Below are positions 26,758-35,988 of a stretch of DNA of 64,000 nt, piece after piece. The position numbers and the translations under genes are program-made. The DNA is taken from assembly GCF_002900365.1 (NCBI RefSeq), contig NZ_CP025979.1, positions 2,852,001-2,916,000 on the forward strand, in the 5' to 3' direction. The notes beneath the pieces were generated by a model. It was not told where the DNA came from, did no database searches, and saw nothing but the letters and a program-made list of their open reading frames with translations. The stretch comes from Escherichia marmotae (GTDB taxonomy: Bacteria; Pseudomonadota; Gammaproteobacteria; Enterobacterales; Enterobacteriaceae). The first letter of the stretch is position 1. The number at the start of each line of letters is the position of its first letter.

Positions 26758-28356
26758 ATGCGTAAAACAGTGGCTTTTGGTTTTGTCGGAACCGTACTGG
26801 ATTATGCCGGGCGCGGTAGCCAACGCTGGTCGAAATGGCGGCCGACACTCTGTTTATGCCAGCAAGAATCATTGGTGATTGATCGACTGGAATTATTACA
26901 CGACGCCCGCTCACGCTCGCTGTTTGAAACGCTTAAACGCGATATCGCCAGCATTTCACCAGAAACGCAGGTTGTAGGTGTAGAAGTGGAACTCCATAAT
27001 CCGTGGGATTTCGAAGAGGTCTACGCCTGCCTGCATGATTTCGCCCGTGGTTACGCTTTTCAACCTGATAAAGAAGACTATTTAATTCACATCACCACTG
27101 GCACCCACGTAGCGCAAATTTGCTGGTTTTTGCTGGCAGAAGCGCGTTACCTGCCCGCCCGACTGGCGCAAACTTCCCCGCCGCGCAAGAAAGAACAGCC
27201 GGATAGCGCAGGCGCAGTGACGATTATCGATCTCGATTTAAGCCGTTATAACGCTATCGCCAGCCGCTTTGCCGAAGAACGCCAGCAAACGCTCGATTTT
27301 CTTAAGTCAGGCATCGCCACGCGTAACCCACACTTCAACCGCATGATTGAACAGATCGAAAAAGTAGCGATTAAATCCCGCGCGCCAATCCTGCTTAATG
27401 GCCCGACCGGCGCGGGCAAGTCGTTTCTGGCACGACGCATCTTCGAATTAAAACAGGCACGGCATCAGTTTAGCGGCGCGTTTGTTGAAGTGAACTGCGC
27501 CACGCTGCGCGGTGATACCGCCATGTCGGCGCTGTTTGGTCATGTGAAAGGTGCGTTCACCGGCGCGAGAGACGCGCGGGAAGGGTTATTACGTAGCGCC
27601 AACGGCGGCATGTTGTTTCTTGATGAAATTGGCGAACTGGGCGCAGATGAACAAGCCATGTTGCTGAAAGCCATTGAAGAGAAAACTTTTTATCCGTTTG
27701 GCAGCGATCGCCAGGTGAGTAGCGATTTTCAGCTTATCGCCGGAACGGTGCGCGATTTGCGCCAGTTGGTCGCTGAAGGGAGATTTCGTGAAGACCTGTA
27801 TGCGCGGATAAATCTCTGGACCTTCACTCTGCCAGGACTACGCCAGCGTCAGGAGGATATTGAGCCTAACCTGGATTATGAAGTGGAGCGCCACGCCTCA
27901 CTCACCGGCGATAGCGTGCGTTTTAACACCGAAGCGCGGCGCGCATGGCTGGCTTTTGCGACATCCCCCCAGGCAACATGGCGCGGTAATTTTCGCGAAC
28001 TTTCTGCCAGTGTTACGCGTATGGCGACGTTTGCCAATAGCGGACGCATCACTCTGGAAGCTGTGGAAGATGAGATTCGCCGTCTGCGCTATAACTGGCA
28101 GGAGAGTCGCCCTTCGGCACTTACGACGTTGCTGGGCGCAGAGGTGGAGAACATCGATCTCTTCGACCGAATGCAACTGGAAAACGTGATTGCCATTTGT
28201 CGCCAGGCAAAATCGCTTTCCGCCGCCGGACGTGAACTTTTTGACGTTTCGCGCCAGGGCAGAGCCAGCGTTAATGACGCGGATCGGCTACGCAAATACC
28301 TGGCGCGTTTTGGTCTGACGTGGGAATCGGTACTGACTCAGCACAGTTCCAGTTGA
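26758..28356 (+). CDS. rtcR: Sigma54-dependent activator of the rtc operon, RtcR
   Basis: RtcR activates rtcBA in response to RNA-damage ligands. It has 532 residues: an N-terminal CARF-type sensor domain (about 1-180), an AAA+ domain with Walker A GPTGAGKS (about 215-222), the sigma54-contact loop GAFTGA (about 263-268) and Walker B MLFLDEIGEL (about 283-292), then a C-terminal DNA-binding region. A good GATATC-rich leader with AAGGAT precedes the start. Its 3' end overlaps the convergent glpR by 19 bp. Confidence 0.96.
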   Translation: MRKTVAFGFVGTVLDYAGRGSQRWSKWRPTLCLCQQESLVIDRLELLHDARSRSLFETLKRDIASISPETQVVGVEVELHNPWDFEEVYACLHDFARGYAFQPDKEDYLIHITTGTHVAQICWFLLAEARYLPARLAQTSPPRKKEQPDSAGAVTIIDLDLSRYNAIASRFAEERQQTLDFLKSGIATRNPHFNRMIEQIEKVAIKSRAPILLNGPTGAGKSFLARRIFELKQARHQFSGAFVEVNCATLRGDTAMSALFGHVKGAFTGARDAREGLLRSANGGMLFLDEIGELGADEQAMLLKAIEEKTFYPFGSDRQVSSDFQLIAGTVRDLRQLVAEGRFREDLYARINLWTFTLPGLRQRQEDIEPNLDYEVERHASLTGDSVRFNTEARRAWLAFATSPQATWRGNFRELSASVTRMATFANSGRITLEAVEDEIRRLRYNWQESRPSALTTLLGAEVENIDLFDRMQLENVIAICRQAKSLSAAGRELFDVSRQGRASVNDADRLRKYLARFGLTWESVLTQHSSS

Positions 28357-29096
28357 ATATGATGGTCCGTCAGCACCTGCATCACCCCCGCAGGCGGCAT
28401 GGTGTCGGTGTAAACGGCATCGACCATGCTGATGCTGCCCATGTTTACCATCGCATTACGGCCAAATTTTGAGTGATCGACAACCAGCATAACGTGGCGC
28501 GAGTTCTCAATAATGGCGCGTTTGGTGCGAACTTCATGGTAATCGAACTCCAGTAACGAGCCGTCGCTGTCAATGCCGCTGATCCCAAGAATGCCGAAAT
28601 CGAGGCGGAACTGAGAGATAAAATCCAGCGTCGCTTCGCCAATGATCCCGCCATCGCGGCTACGCAATTCACCACCGGCGAGAATAATGCGGAAATCTTC
28701 TTTCACCATCAGCGTATTAGCGACATTGAGATTGTTGGTGACAATGCGCAAATTGCTGTGATTGAGCAGCGCGTGCGCCACCGCTTCCGGCGTGGTGCCG
28801 ATATCAATAAACAGCGTCGAACCGTTGGGGATCTGCTCGGCCACTTTACGGGCGATACGCTCTTTTTCTTCGGTCTGGGTAGCTTTGCGATCATGCCATG
28901 GCGTGTTAACCGAACTGGAAGGCAGCGCCGCGCCGCCATGATGGCGCAGGATCAGGTTCTGTTCCGCCAGTTCATTGAGGTCACGGCGAATAGTCTGCGG
29001 GCTGACGGAAAAATGCTCTACCAGCTCTTCGGTGCTGACATAGCCCTGCTGCTTAACCAGTTCGATAATACCGTTGTGTCGTTGTGTTTGTTTCAT
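28338..29096 (-). CDS. glpR: Glycerol-3-phosphate regulon repressor GlpR, intact
   Basis: GlpR is a DeoR-family repressor of glpD, glpFK and glpTQ, released by glycerol-3-phosphate. The full 252-residue frame is present: N-terminal HTH (about 19-45; STEELVEHFSVSPQTIRRDL) and a sugar-phosphate-binding domain (about 75-235; DIGTTPEAVA, ILAGGELRSRDGG). K-12 MG1655 carries a frameshifted glpR, so this strain should have working glp repression. It is probably co-transcribed with glpE and glpG. Confidence 0.96.
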   Translation of the reverse strand: MKQTQRHNGIIELVKQQGYVSTEELVEHFSVSPQTIRRDLNELAEQNLILRHHGGAALPSSSVNTPWHDRKATQTEEKERIARKVAEQIPNGSTLFIDIGTTPEAVAHALLNHSNLRIVTNNLNVANTLMVKEDFRIILAGGELRSRDGGIIGEATLDFISQFRLDFGILGISGIDSDGSLLEFDYHEVRTKRAIIENSRHVMLVVDHSKFGRNAMVNMGSISMVDAVYTDTMPPAGVMQVLTDHHIQLELC

Positions 29097-29112
29097 TTAT
29101 AAATCCCTGGAA

Positions 29113-29943
29113 TTATTTTCGTTTTCGCGCATTGAGCGAATCAACAAAAGCCATCGCTAAACCCACGGCTAACCCGGCGATGTGTGCTCCATTCGCCATC
29201 GACATCCCAAACAAATCAAACCATCCGGCAACAATCCAGATCAGCGCAAAGATGATTAACCCACGTTGCAGGTAAATACCGCTTTGCGGATCGCGCTCGC
29301 CGCGTAGCCAGACGTAGCCCATCAGTGCATAAACCACGCCGGAAAGCCCGCCAAACCACGGCCCACTGAACTTTTGCTGCACATAGCCGCTTAGCAGGGC
29401 GCTGATGAGAGTAATGACTATCAGCTTACCGCTACCGAGGCGTTTTTCCACTGCGCCACCGAGATACCACCACCAGAGCAGGTTAAAGAGGATATGCATC
29501 AGCGAGAAGTGCATTAACGCATGCGTGAAGTAGCGCCAGAACTCAAATTTCAGCGTCGGATCGAATGGCCAGGCCAGCCATAACATCACTTCCTGATCGC
29601 CAAGAATTTGCATGGCGATAAACACCAGCACGCAGGCAATCATCACTACCCAGGTGACCGGGCCTGCACGTTCACGCAAAGTGGCAAAGAAAGGAAAACG
29701 GCGATAGTGCAGGCCACTACCGGTATGACCTGACTGCCAACTGGCGGCGAGATAACGCGGATCTGCCGGGTTTTCGAGAAAACGCGCCAGCTCTGCCCGC
29801 ACGCGTTCGGCCTGGGATTCATCCGCCAACCAGACATCGCTTTGGTTATGTTGTTGAATCGTGAGGATAACGCCCTGTGTCGCCATGTAATCAACAAATG
29901 CCTGCGCCACGCGGGGGTTAGCAAAAGAGGTAATCATCAACAT
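29113..29943 (-). CDS. glpG: Rhomboid intramembrane serine protease GlpG
   Basis: GlpG cleaves membrane proteins within the inner membrane. It has 276 residues: a cytoplasmic N-terminal domain (about 1-90) and six transmembrane helices. The catalytic Ser is in GGLSGVVYALMGY (Ser201) and the His in NGAHIAGLAVG (His254). It lies between glpE and glpR. Confidence 0.97.
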   Translation of the reverse strand: MLMITSFANPRVAQAFVDYMATQGVILTIQQHNQSDVWLADESQAERVRAELARFLENPADPRYLAASWQSGHTGSGLHYRRFPFFATLRERAGPVTWVVMIACVLVFIAMQILGDQEVMLWLAWPFDPTLKFEFWRYFTHALMHFSLMHILFNLLWWWYLGGAVEKRLGSGKLIVITLISALLSGYVQQKFSGPWFGGLSGVVYALMGYVWLRGERDPQSGIYLQRGLIIFALIWIVAGWFDLFGMSMANGAHIAGLAVGLAMAFVDSLNARKRK

Positions 29944-29987
29944 CGTTGCTGTCGCTTATTCCACACAAAAGGGGACAGTATAAAGCG

Positions 29988-30314
29988 TTACGCGCCGTAA
30001 GCCACCTCTGCGGGAAACTGACGCTGCCAGGCTTCAAAGCCACCATCGATACTGTAAACCACATCATAACCCTGTTGCAGCAGATACTGCGCCGCGCCTT
30101 TGCTGCTATTACCGTGGTAACACATCACCATTACCGGGGTATCGAAGTCATTTTCGCGCATGAACGCACCCAGCGTGTCATTGGTTAGATGGAAAGCCTG
30201 CGCCGCATGCCCCATTGCGAAACTTTGTGGATCGCGAATATCGACCAGCACCGCCTCTTTTTCCTGCAACTTCTGGTGCGCGTCGGCAACGTTAATACAT
30301 TCGAACTGCTCCAT
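29988..30314 (-). CDS. glpE: Thiosulfate sulfurtransferase (rhodanese) GlpE
   Basis: GlpE is a single-domain rhodanese that transfers sulfane sulfur from thiosulfate to acceptors such as cyanide or thioredoxin. It has 108 residues from ATG 30314. The active-site Cys65 is in MCYHGNSSKGAA. The frame opens further upstream, but the conserved protein starts at MEQFECINV. It is the first gene of glpEGR, divergent from glpD. Confidence 0.96.
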   Translation of the reverse strand: MEQFECINVADAHQKLQEKEAVLVDIRDPQSFAMGHAAQAFHLTNDTLGAFMRENDFDTPVMVMCYHGNSSKGAAQYLLQQGYDVVYSIDGGFEAWQRQFPAEVAYGA

Positions 30315-30451
30315 GCGTCTCTCTTTCTTTACAAACAAGTGGGCAAATTTATCGCACAGTTTACGTCGGAGCGGCAGATAAACGCCATAATGTTATGCAT
30401 ATCACTCTAAAATGTTTTTTCAATGTTACTCAAAGCGCGTTTGTTTGCTAT

Positions 30452-30492
30452 TATGTTCGATAACGAACATTTATGAGCTTTAACGAAAGTGA
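30452..30492. promoter_or_regulatory. GlpR operators of glpD
   Basis: TATGTTCGATAACGAACATT (30452-30471) is a near-perfect GlpR operator palindrome. A second, weaker copy (ATGAGCTTTAACGAAAGTGA, 30473-30492) follows directly. Both lie just upstream of the glpD start. Confidence 0.85.
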
Positions 30493-30503
30493 ATGAGGGC
30501 AGC

Positions 30504-32009
30504 ATGGAAACCAAAGATCTGATTGTGATAGGTGGCGGCATCAATGGTGCTGGTATCGCGGCAGACGCCGCTGGACGCGGTTTATCCGTGCTAATGCTGG
30601 AAGCGCAGGATCTCGCTTGTGCGACATCTTCCGCCAGTTCAAAACTCATTCACGGTGGCCTGCGTTACCTTGAACACTATGAATTCCGTCTGGTCAGCGA
30701 GGCGCTGGCAGAACGTGAAGTGTTGCTGAAAATGGCCCCGCATATCGCTTTCCCAATGCGTTTTCGCCTGCCGCATCGCCCGCATCTGCGTCCCGCGTGG
30801 ATGATTCGCATTGGTCTGTTTATGTACGATCATTTGGGTAAACGAACCAGCCTGCCGGGATCAACCGGTTTGCGTTTTGGCGCAAATTCAGTATTAAAAC
30901 CGGAAATTACGCGCGGATTCGAATATTCCGACTGTTGGGTCGACGACGCCCGTCTGGTATTAGCCAACGCCCAGATGGTCGTGCGTAAAGGCGGCGAAGT
31001 GCTTACCCGTACTCGTGCCACGTCTGCCCGCCGCGAAAACGGTTTGTGGATTGTGGAAGCGGAAGATATCGATACCGGCAAAAAATATACATGGCAGGCT
31101 CGCGGCCTGGTTAACGCCACCGGTCCGTGGGTGAAACAGTTCTTCGACGAAGGAATGCATCTGCCTTCACCTTATGGCATTCGCCTGATCAAAGGCAGCC
31201 ATATTGTGGTGCCGCGTGTGCATACCCAGAAACAAGCGTACATTCTGCAAAACGAAGATAAACGTATTGTGTTCGTGATCCCGTGGATGGATGAGTTTTC
31301 CATCATCGGCACCACCGATGTGGAATACAAAGGCGATCCGAAAGCAGTGAAGATTGAAGAGAGCGAAATAAATTACCTGCTGAAGGTGTATAACGCGCAC
31401 TTTAAAAAACAGTTAAGCCGTGACGATATCGTCTGGACTTACTCCGGCGTGCGTCCGCTGTGTGATGATGAATCCGACTCACCGCAGGCAATCACTCGTG
31501 ATTACACGCTCGATATCCATGATGAAAACGGCAAAGCACCGCTGCTGTCGGTATTTGGCGGCAAGCTGACGACCTATCGTAAACTGGCGGAACACGCGCT
31601 GGAAAAACTGACGCCGTATTATCAGGGTATTGGCCCGGCGTGGACGAAAGAGAGCGTATTACCTGGTGGAGCCATCGAAGGCGACCGCGACGACTACGCA
31701 GCCCGCCTGCGCCGCCGCTATCCGTTCCTGACTGAATCGCTGGCACGTCATTACGCACGTACTTACGGCAGCAACAGCGAACTGCTGCTCGGCAATGCGG
31801 AGACGATAAACGATCTCGGGGAAGATTTCGGTCATGAGTTTTACGAAGCGGAGCTTAAATATCTGGTTGACCACGAATGGGTCCGCCGCACCGATGACGC
31901 CCTGTGGCGTCGCACGAAACAAGGCATGTGGCTGAATGCAGAACAACAATCTCGCATGAGTCAGTGGTTGGTGGAGTATACGCAGCAGAGGTTATCGCTA
32001 GCGTCATGA
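30504..32009 (+). CDS. glpD: Aerobic glycerol-3-phosphate dehydrogenase GlpD
   Basis: GlpD is a peripheral inner-membrane flavoenzyme oxidising glycerol-3-phosphate to DHAP and passing electrons to quinone. It has 501 residues from ATG 30504 (METKDLIVIGGG). The FAD-binding GGGINGAG is at 10-17 and the SSKLIHGGLRYLE motif at about 45-57. GlpR operators precede it. Confidence 0.97.
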   Translation: METKDLIVIGGGINGAGIAADAAGRGLSVLMLEAQDLACATSSASSKLIHGGLRYLEHYEFRLVSEALAEREVLLKMAPHIAFPMRFRLPHRPHLRPAWMIRIGLFMYDHLGKRTSLPGSTGLRFGANSVLKPEITRGFEYSDCWVDDARLVLANAQMVVRKGGEVLTRTRATSARRENGLWIVEAEDIDTGKKYTWQARGLVNATGPWVKQFFDEGMHLPSPYGIRLIKGSHIVVPRVHTQKQAYILQNEDKRIVFVIPWMDEFSIIGTTDVEYKGDPKAVKIEESEINYLLKVYNAHFKKQLSRDDIVWTYSGVRPLCDDESDSPQAITRDYTLDIHDENGKAPLLSVFGGKLTTYRKLAEHALEKLTPYYQGIGPAWTKESVLPGGAIEGDRDDYAARLRRRYPFLTESLARHYARTYGSNSELLLGNAETINDLGEDFGHEFYEAELKYLVDHEWVRRTDDALWRRTKQGMWLNAEQQSRMSQWLVEYTQQRLSLAS

Positions 32010-32025
32010 TTTAACGTAAGCAGGC

Positions 32026-32049
32026 CAGGTCAGATTTCAATCTGACCTG
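32026..32049 (+). terminator. Hairpin after glpD
   Basis: A perfect 9-bp stem, CAGGTCAGA/TCTGACCTG, has a 6-nt loop and lies 16 bp after glpD. There is no T run, so termination is uncertain. Confidence 0.5.
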
Positions 32050-32073
32050 AGACTGATGACAAACGCAAAAGCG

Positions 32074-32172
32074 GCCTGATGCGCTACGCTTATCAGGCCT
32101 ACGTGGTTTATGCAATATATTGAATTTGCATGGTTTTGTAGGCCGGATAAGGCGTTCACGCCGCATCCGGCA
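32074..32172. repeat. BIME: two REP units after glpD
   Basis: REP units lie at 32074-32102 and 32138-32172 (GTAGGCCGGATAAGGCG..CGCCGCATCCGGCA). They mark the boundary between glpD and the accessory block. From 32173 to 32346 I see AT-rich sequence and no gene that I can support. Confidence 0.9.
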
Positions 32173-32346
32173 TGAACAAAGCGCACTAATTCCATTTGGT
32201 TGTCCTTTATTATTAACGGACAGTTTAAACTGTCAGGATAAACCTATCCTCTAGATGATATCTATTCAAAATCCGTGCAATAAAAAACTGTGCAAGGCTA
32301 TTGAGAATGTCAGGGGTTTGTTGATAAATCCATTATTTCATAACGC

Positions 32347-32811
32347 TCATTCATTAACGCTATGTAGAAACACAGAAATATGGGACTCTATCCATCGTAT
32401 CATTTCATTATGCCTGAAGCAGACATTCTCACCGTTAATTTTTCCACATAAACCAAAACCATCAAAATAGATATCACATTTTTTATTTTGATATGAAGTG
32501 ATATTCACGCGCCACCTCAGATTAGTAACATTTTCCTCTTGTTCAGCATAATCCATCTGTAATAGCTCAACAATTTTTTTACTTTCTTTATCATCAAGCT
32601 CAGTGATTTCAACCTTGTATTTATAAATTTCATTCAGCCGTCCCTCATCAATTGAAACTGGCGAAGTGTATCCCTGCGGATAATTTGTAATCTCTAGTTT
32701 ATCTACGCGATTACCTATGTGGCATAAATCGTTCACTTTGCCTTCGGCAACTGCGGATCCGGCGTAAATCATAAGCAAAACTGTTAAAGCTTTTTCTATT
32801 TTTTGTTTCAT
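32347..32811 (-). CDS. Small exported protein of unknown function (1)
   Basis: A 154-residue protein with a clear N-terminal signal peptide (KIEKALTVLLMIYAGSAVA, predicted cleavage after about residue 22). The mature part contains four Cys (CHIGNR, NKKCDIYF, LCGK, VCFR), which would allow two disulfides in the periplasm. I do not recognise a family. It starts 3 bp after the stop of the preceding exported gene, in the same direction as the fimbrial operon, and may be the operon's last gene. AT-rich. Confidence 0.75.
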   Translation of the reverse strand: MKQKIEKALTVLLMIYAGSAVAEGKVNDLCHIGNRVDKLEITNYPQGYTSPVSIDEGRLNEIYKYKVEITELDDKESKKIVELLQMDYAEQEENVTNLRWRVNITSYQNKKCDIYFDGFGLCGKINGENVCFRHNEMIRWIESHISVFLHSVNE

Positions 32812-32814
32812 ATT

Positions 32815-33219
32815 TTATTGAGTAACATTAACAGAGTCGTTTAGCGTTGATTTCTCCCTGTTGCCATCATCACTCCAGTAAATTAATTTATCGATATTAT
32901 AATCAGGGTAAACTGCATATGATGTTGAAATATTTAACCTGTCCTCAAACGGACTTTTCGCGCTCACTCTCAATAAAACAGAAACTGATGGTCCTCTGAC
33001 TTGATTCTCTATATCCGGGCAACGAAAAGCATAATATTGGTACAAGTCAAATTCATTTTCTGAATAATACTCAGACAAATTAATTCCGGGGTTAATTTGC
33101 TCTCTTTCACAAGCTAATGTGTAATGCAGGAAAGGCGGTGAAATACTCTGGTGTGCAGCATTACTCTCAGGAAGAAAGAGTAAGCAACTGCTGATAGGTA
33201 ATAAAATCTTCATATCCAT
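32815..33219 (-). CDS. Small exported protein of unknown function (2)
   Basis: A 134-residue protein with a signal peptide (KILLPISSCLLFLPESNA) and two Cys in the mature part (LACERE, FRCPDI). No family recognised. It begins 21 bp after the PstS-like gene, and the next exported unknown follows 3 bp later, suggesting that the three are transcribed together. Confidence 0.72.
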   Translation of the reverse strand: MDMKILLPISSCLLFLPESNAAHQSISPPFLHYTLACEREQINPGINLSEYYSENEFDLYQYYAFRCPDIENQVRGPSVSVLLRVSAKSPFEDRLNISTSYAVYPDYNIDKLIYWSDDGNREKSTLNDSVNVTQ

Positions 33220-33240
33220 ATCTGCCCCCTGTTTACTTTA

Positions 33241-34764
33241 TTATTTAATATCTGATAACGTTTTATACAGCGGCACATAACCAACATCTTCTACCAGGCT
33301 CTGCCCTTGTGGCGTTAAAAACCACTCCACCAGTTTTTGTGTTTCTGACGTTGTATTTTCCCGCGTCACCATGAACGCATCGACGATGTACGGATATTTG
33401 CCGTTGCGAATGTTTTCCGCAGTCGGCGCAATGCCGTTAATCGCTAATAATTTTATATTCTTATCAGCATTCATTTGCGTGGCGTAATAGCGGAAGGTGT
33501 AACCAATTGCGTTGTTTGTATTACGGTATTCGGCAACGACTTTAATCATTCCTTCCATCACACTTGCCACTTCTGTTTCCTGCGGAGAGATCATGCGGAT
33601 ATTTTTCATGACCTGTGATTGCATCACCGTCTGACTACCCGAGTCTTCCGGGCGTTGCCAGGTCTGGATCTCCTGATCATTACCGCCAACCGTGCGCCAG
33701 TTGGTAATTGCGCCACTGAAGATGTCACGCACTTGTTGTTCAGTCAGGGAATTAACCGGGTTATCCGCATTGACGATGAAAACAAATGCTTCGCGAGCAA
33801 AAGGTGTGTACATCAAAGTAACACCTGATTCCTCTGCACGTTTTTTCTGCCCACCGGAAGGTTGTGCCACAAAAATAATATCAGCATCTCCCTTAACGAT
33901 TTTGTTATACGCCTCCGGCGTGCGAGAGTTCGCCAAATATTCCCGGGTGTGTAAATCTTCCGGTATTACGCTTAACGCATAAAATGCAGAGGCATAAATT
34001 GGGTACGCTGCCGTAGCGCCATCGAGTCGCGGCCAGTTTTGCGTAAACTGGATTTGTGGTTTACCACGCAGTGGCGTCAATTGATTATTGAGTTTATCGG
34101 GTTGCCAGGCCCAGGTATCAATATTTTCGCGTACACCAACGCCGGGATTGAGCTGTTTATATAAATAAGCCTGATAACCAGCGACAAAACCAAGCATGAG
34201 AAGGATAAACAGGAGAGAATTACGGCAACGTAGCCCGGATGTGCCGATTAAAAAATGTCTTGTCGGCCAGGCGTATCCCAGCGAAAAACTGATATGCGCC
34301 CCAACGGGAATTATGACTATCCACCAGTACTCACCACCAACTAATGAGACTAACAAAACGCCCAGCCAGGGAAGCATAAGGTTTGCCAACCAATCTGCTC
34401 CCATCTGGCGAAATTGATAATCTGCCAGATGTAGCGTGATTATCCAGCCAACCAGGATTAATAGTGCCGGTAACAGAAAAAAGCATTGTCGCCAGGCGGC
34501 TATTTCTCTTTTTTCTGGAGCGCTATCGCCCGCCCATACTCGCCCCGAGAAAAATAGCATTATCGCGCCCAGCGCCAACATAAAAATGTTAAGCAGAAGG
34601 TAAATTGTTGGCGTGAAGAGTAAATTGCAAACCTCAAGAATGGCGGTAAGCCCGCTCCCCAGCATGGCAACAACCGCTGCCAAAAATTGCGTCAGTATGG
34701 GGATGCCGAAAAAAGTCATTACCAGCGAGGTCAAAATCCATTTTCCGTTTTGCATATTATTCAT
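33241..34764 (-). CDS. Multi-pass membrane protein fused to a PstS-like periplasmic binding domain
   Basis: A 507-residue protein in two parts. Residues 1 to about 205 hold five or six hydrophobic helices (about 10-36, 40-72, 95-112, 128-165, 182-202). Residues about 225-507 resemble the phosphate-binding PstS fold, with FYALSVIPEDL, DIIFVAQPSG, FIVNADNPVNSLTEQQVRDIFSG, NWRTVGG and the domain-closing region DSGSQTVMQ. Ordinary PstS is a free secreted protein; here the binding domain would be tethered to the inner membrane. No permease or ATPase gene is nearby. K-12 yzgL, a pseudogene at this locus as I remember it, may be its remnant. It starts 72 bp after aufG. Transport, sensing or envelope roles are all possible. 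Confidence 0.8.
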   Translation of the reverse strand: MNNMQNGKWILTSLVMTFFGIPILTQFLAAVVAMLGSGLTAILEVCNLLFTPTIYLLLNIFMLALGAIMLFFSGRVWAGDSAPEKREIAAWRQCFFLLPALLILVGWIITLHLADYQFRQMGADWLANLMLPWLGVLLVSLVGGEYWWIVIIPVGAHISFSLGYAWPTRHFLIGTSGLRCRNSLLFILLMLGFVAGYQAYLYKQLNPGVGVRENIDTWAWQPDKLNNQLTPLRGKPQIQFTQNWPRLDGATAAYPIYASAFYALSVIPEDLHTREYLANSRTPEAYNKIVKGDADIIFVAQPSGGQKKRAEESGVTLMYTPFAREAFVFIVNADNPVNSLTEQQVRDIFSGAITNWRTVGGNDQEIQTWQRPEDSGSQTVMQSQVMKNIRMISPQETEVASVMEGMIKVVAEYRNTNNAIGYTFRYYATQMNADKNIKLLAINGIAPTAENIRNGKYPYIVDAFMVTRENTTSETQKLVEWFLTPQGQSLVEDVGYVPLYKTLSDIK

Positions 34765-34836
34765 CCTTGCTGTTACTGCGCTTTATTTTGCACCGATGGC
34801 TAAAAGCAGGCTAATCCGATTCTGTACTCACACACA

Positions 34837-35988
34837 TTACTGATATTCCACCCGCAAAATAGCCAGGGCGTTATAACGACCCGCAGCAGGTAGTCGCCCT
34901 GTGGTACTGACGGGGAGAGACAGAAAAGTCACGTCTGCCGTCTGAGCTGACTCAGCCCGGTTTTCAACTAACTTAAATGGCACGCCAACATGCGCAGCCA
35001 GCTCATTCAAGTCTACGGACTCCTGTTGGCTATCCATAATCATAATGCCAACGTCTGGGTTATCCTCCGCCTGAATAATGCTTTGCCGACCATTAACATC
35101 TCTCGTTGATGAAATATTGCCATCAAAAACCAGCGTCATTACGGCATCAATATCTTTATTTGTACAGTTTATCGGAATAGTGGTTGCAACCGGGGAAACG
35201 CCTGTTGGCTTCACTCCAGCACCAGCCCGACTTAGCTCACTGGCCCAGACATCCGGCATATTAACGGTAAAACTGGTGCCCTCATTAATTGTGCAACCTT
35301 GTGGAACCTCAATATTTAAGTTACCAATATAAGCATTAAATACAGGAACTGGTCCGTGCTCCGTTGGGAACTGGCTGACATACAAAGAAACCAGCAGCAC
35401 GTTATTTATTGAGATGTCGGATATTATTTTTTTATCAAGTCTGATTTTTATATAGCCTTCTGTTCCGGATGACCAACTCGATGGTTTACTTCTGTCTGCT
35501 GGATAATTGGTGCTATAGTTTTCAAAAGGAACTGTCTTATCTGTCATTGTTTCATTTCTCTTATAGAGTTTTATATGTGTTGAAACCGATATCTCATGAG
35601 TCAAGGGGATAAATATATCGCTTCCCTGATGATCACCAGACGCACCTGATGGATCTATGCCAGATGTGGCTGTAAAATAAACCTCGTAATCATCCAGGGA
35701 ATTGCAATACGCTTTATAAGTCCCTATATTCCAGTTCTGCACTGGTAATATTTTTCCGGGAGAATTATTATTAGCATCTGAGACAGTAACAGTACCAAAA
35801 TTATAAGAAAATGTCGCAGGAGTAGTATTATTCCTTGGCTTTCCAGGATAACAAAAAGCGCGACCCCGTCCCATATCTTCTGCATACACGATGTTATAGC
35901 AACTACTGATTAAAAGAAAAAACAATATACAAATTACTTTTATATTTCCCCAGGAATAAGTTAACATTCTGCTTCTCCAGTTATCCAT
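34837..35988 (-). CDS. aufG: Auf fimbrial tip adhesin-like subunit AufG
   Basis: A 383-residue two-domain fimbrial protein. A signal peptide (about 15-36) is followed by an N-terminal lectin-like region (about 37-225) and a C-terminal pilin domain (about 230-383) that starts GCTINEGTSFTVNMPDVW and ends in the donor-strand beta-zipper motif ILRVEYQ. This layout is that of FimH-type tip adhesins. It overlaps the end of aufF by 8 bp. The name rests on operon order (A-B-C-D-E-F-G) as described for uropathogenic E. coli; ligand unknown. Confidence 0.82.
   Translation of the reverse strand: MDNWRSRMLTYSWGNIKVICILFFLLISSCYNIVYAEDMGRGRAFCYPGKPRNNTTPATFSYNFGTVTVSDANNNSPGKILPVQNWNIGTYKAYCNSLDDYEVYFTATSGIDPSGASGDHQGSDIFIPLTHEISVSTHIKLYKRNETMTDKTVPFENYSTNYPADRSKPSSWSSGTEGYIKIRLDKKIISDISINNVLLVSLYVSQFPTEHGPVPVFNAYIGNLNIEVPQGCTINEGTSFTVNMPDVWASELSRAGAGVKPTGVSPVATTIPINCTNKDIDAVMTLVFDGNISSTRDVNGRQSIIQAEDNPDVGIMIMDSQQESVDLNELAAHVGVPFKLVENRAESAQTADVTFLSLPVSTTGRLPAAGRYNALAILRVEYQ

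Noticed and set aside
32255..32470. A 71-codon + strand frame in the glpD-auf gap
   Set aside because: It has no ribosome site, overlaps the end of the exported gene at 32347 and has no recognisable features.
33241..34764. Calling this gene pstS
   Set aside because: The N-terminal 200 residues are multi-pass membrane sequence, there is no signal peptide of the PstS type and no pst genes are nearby; only a domain resemblance is claimed.
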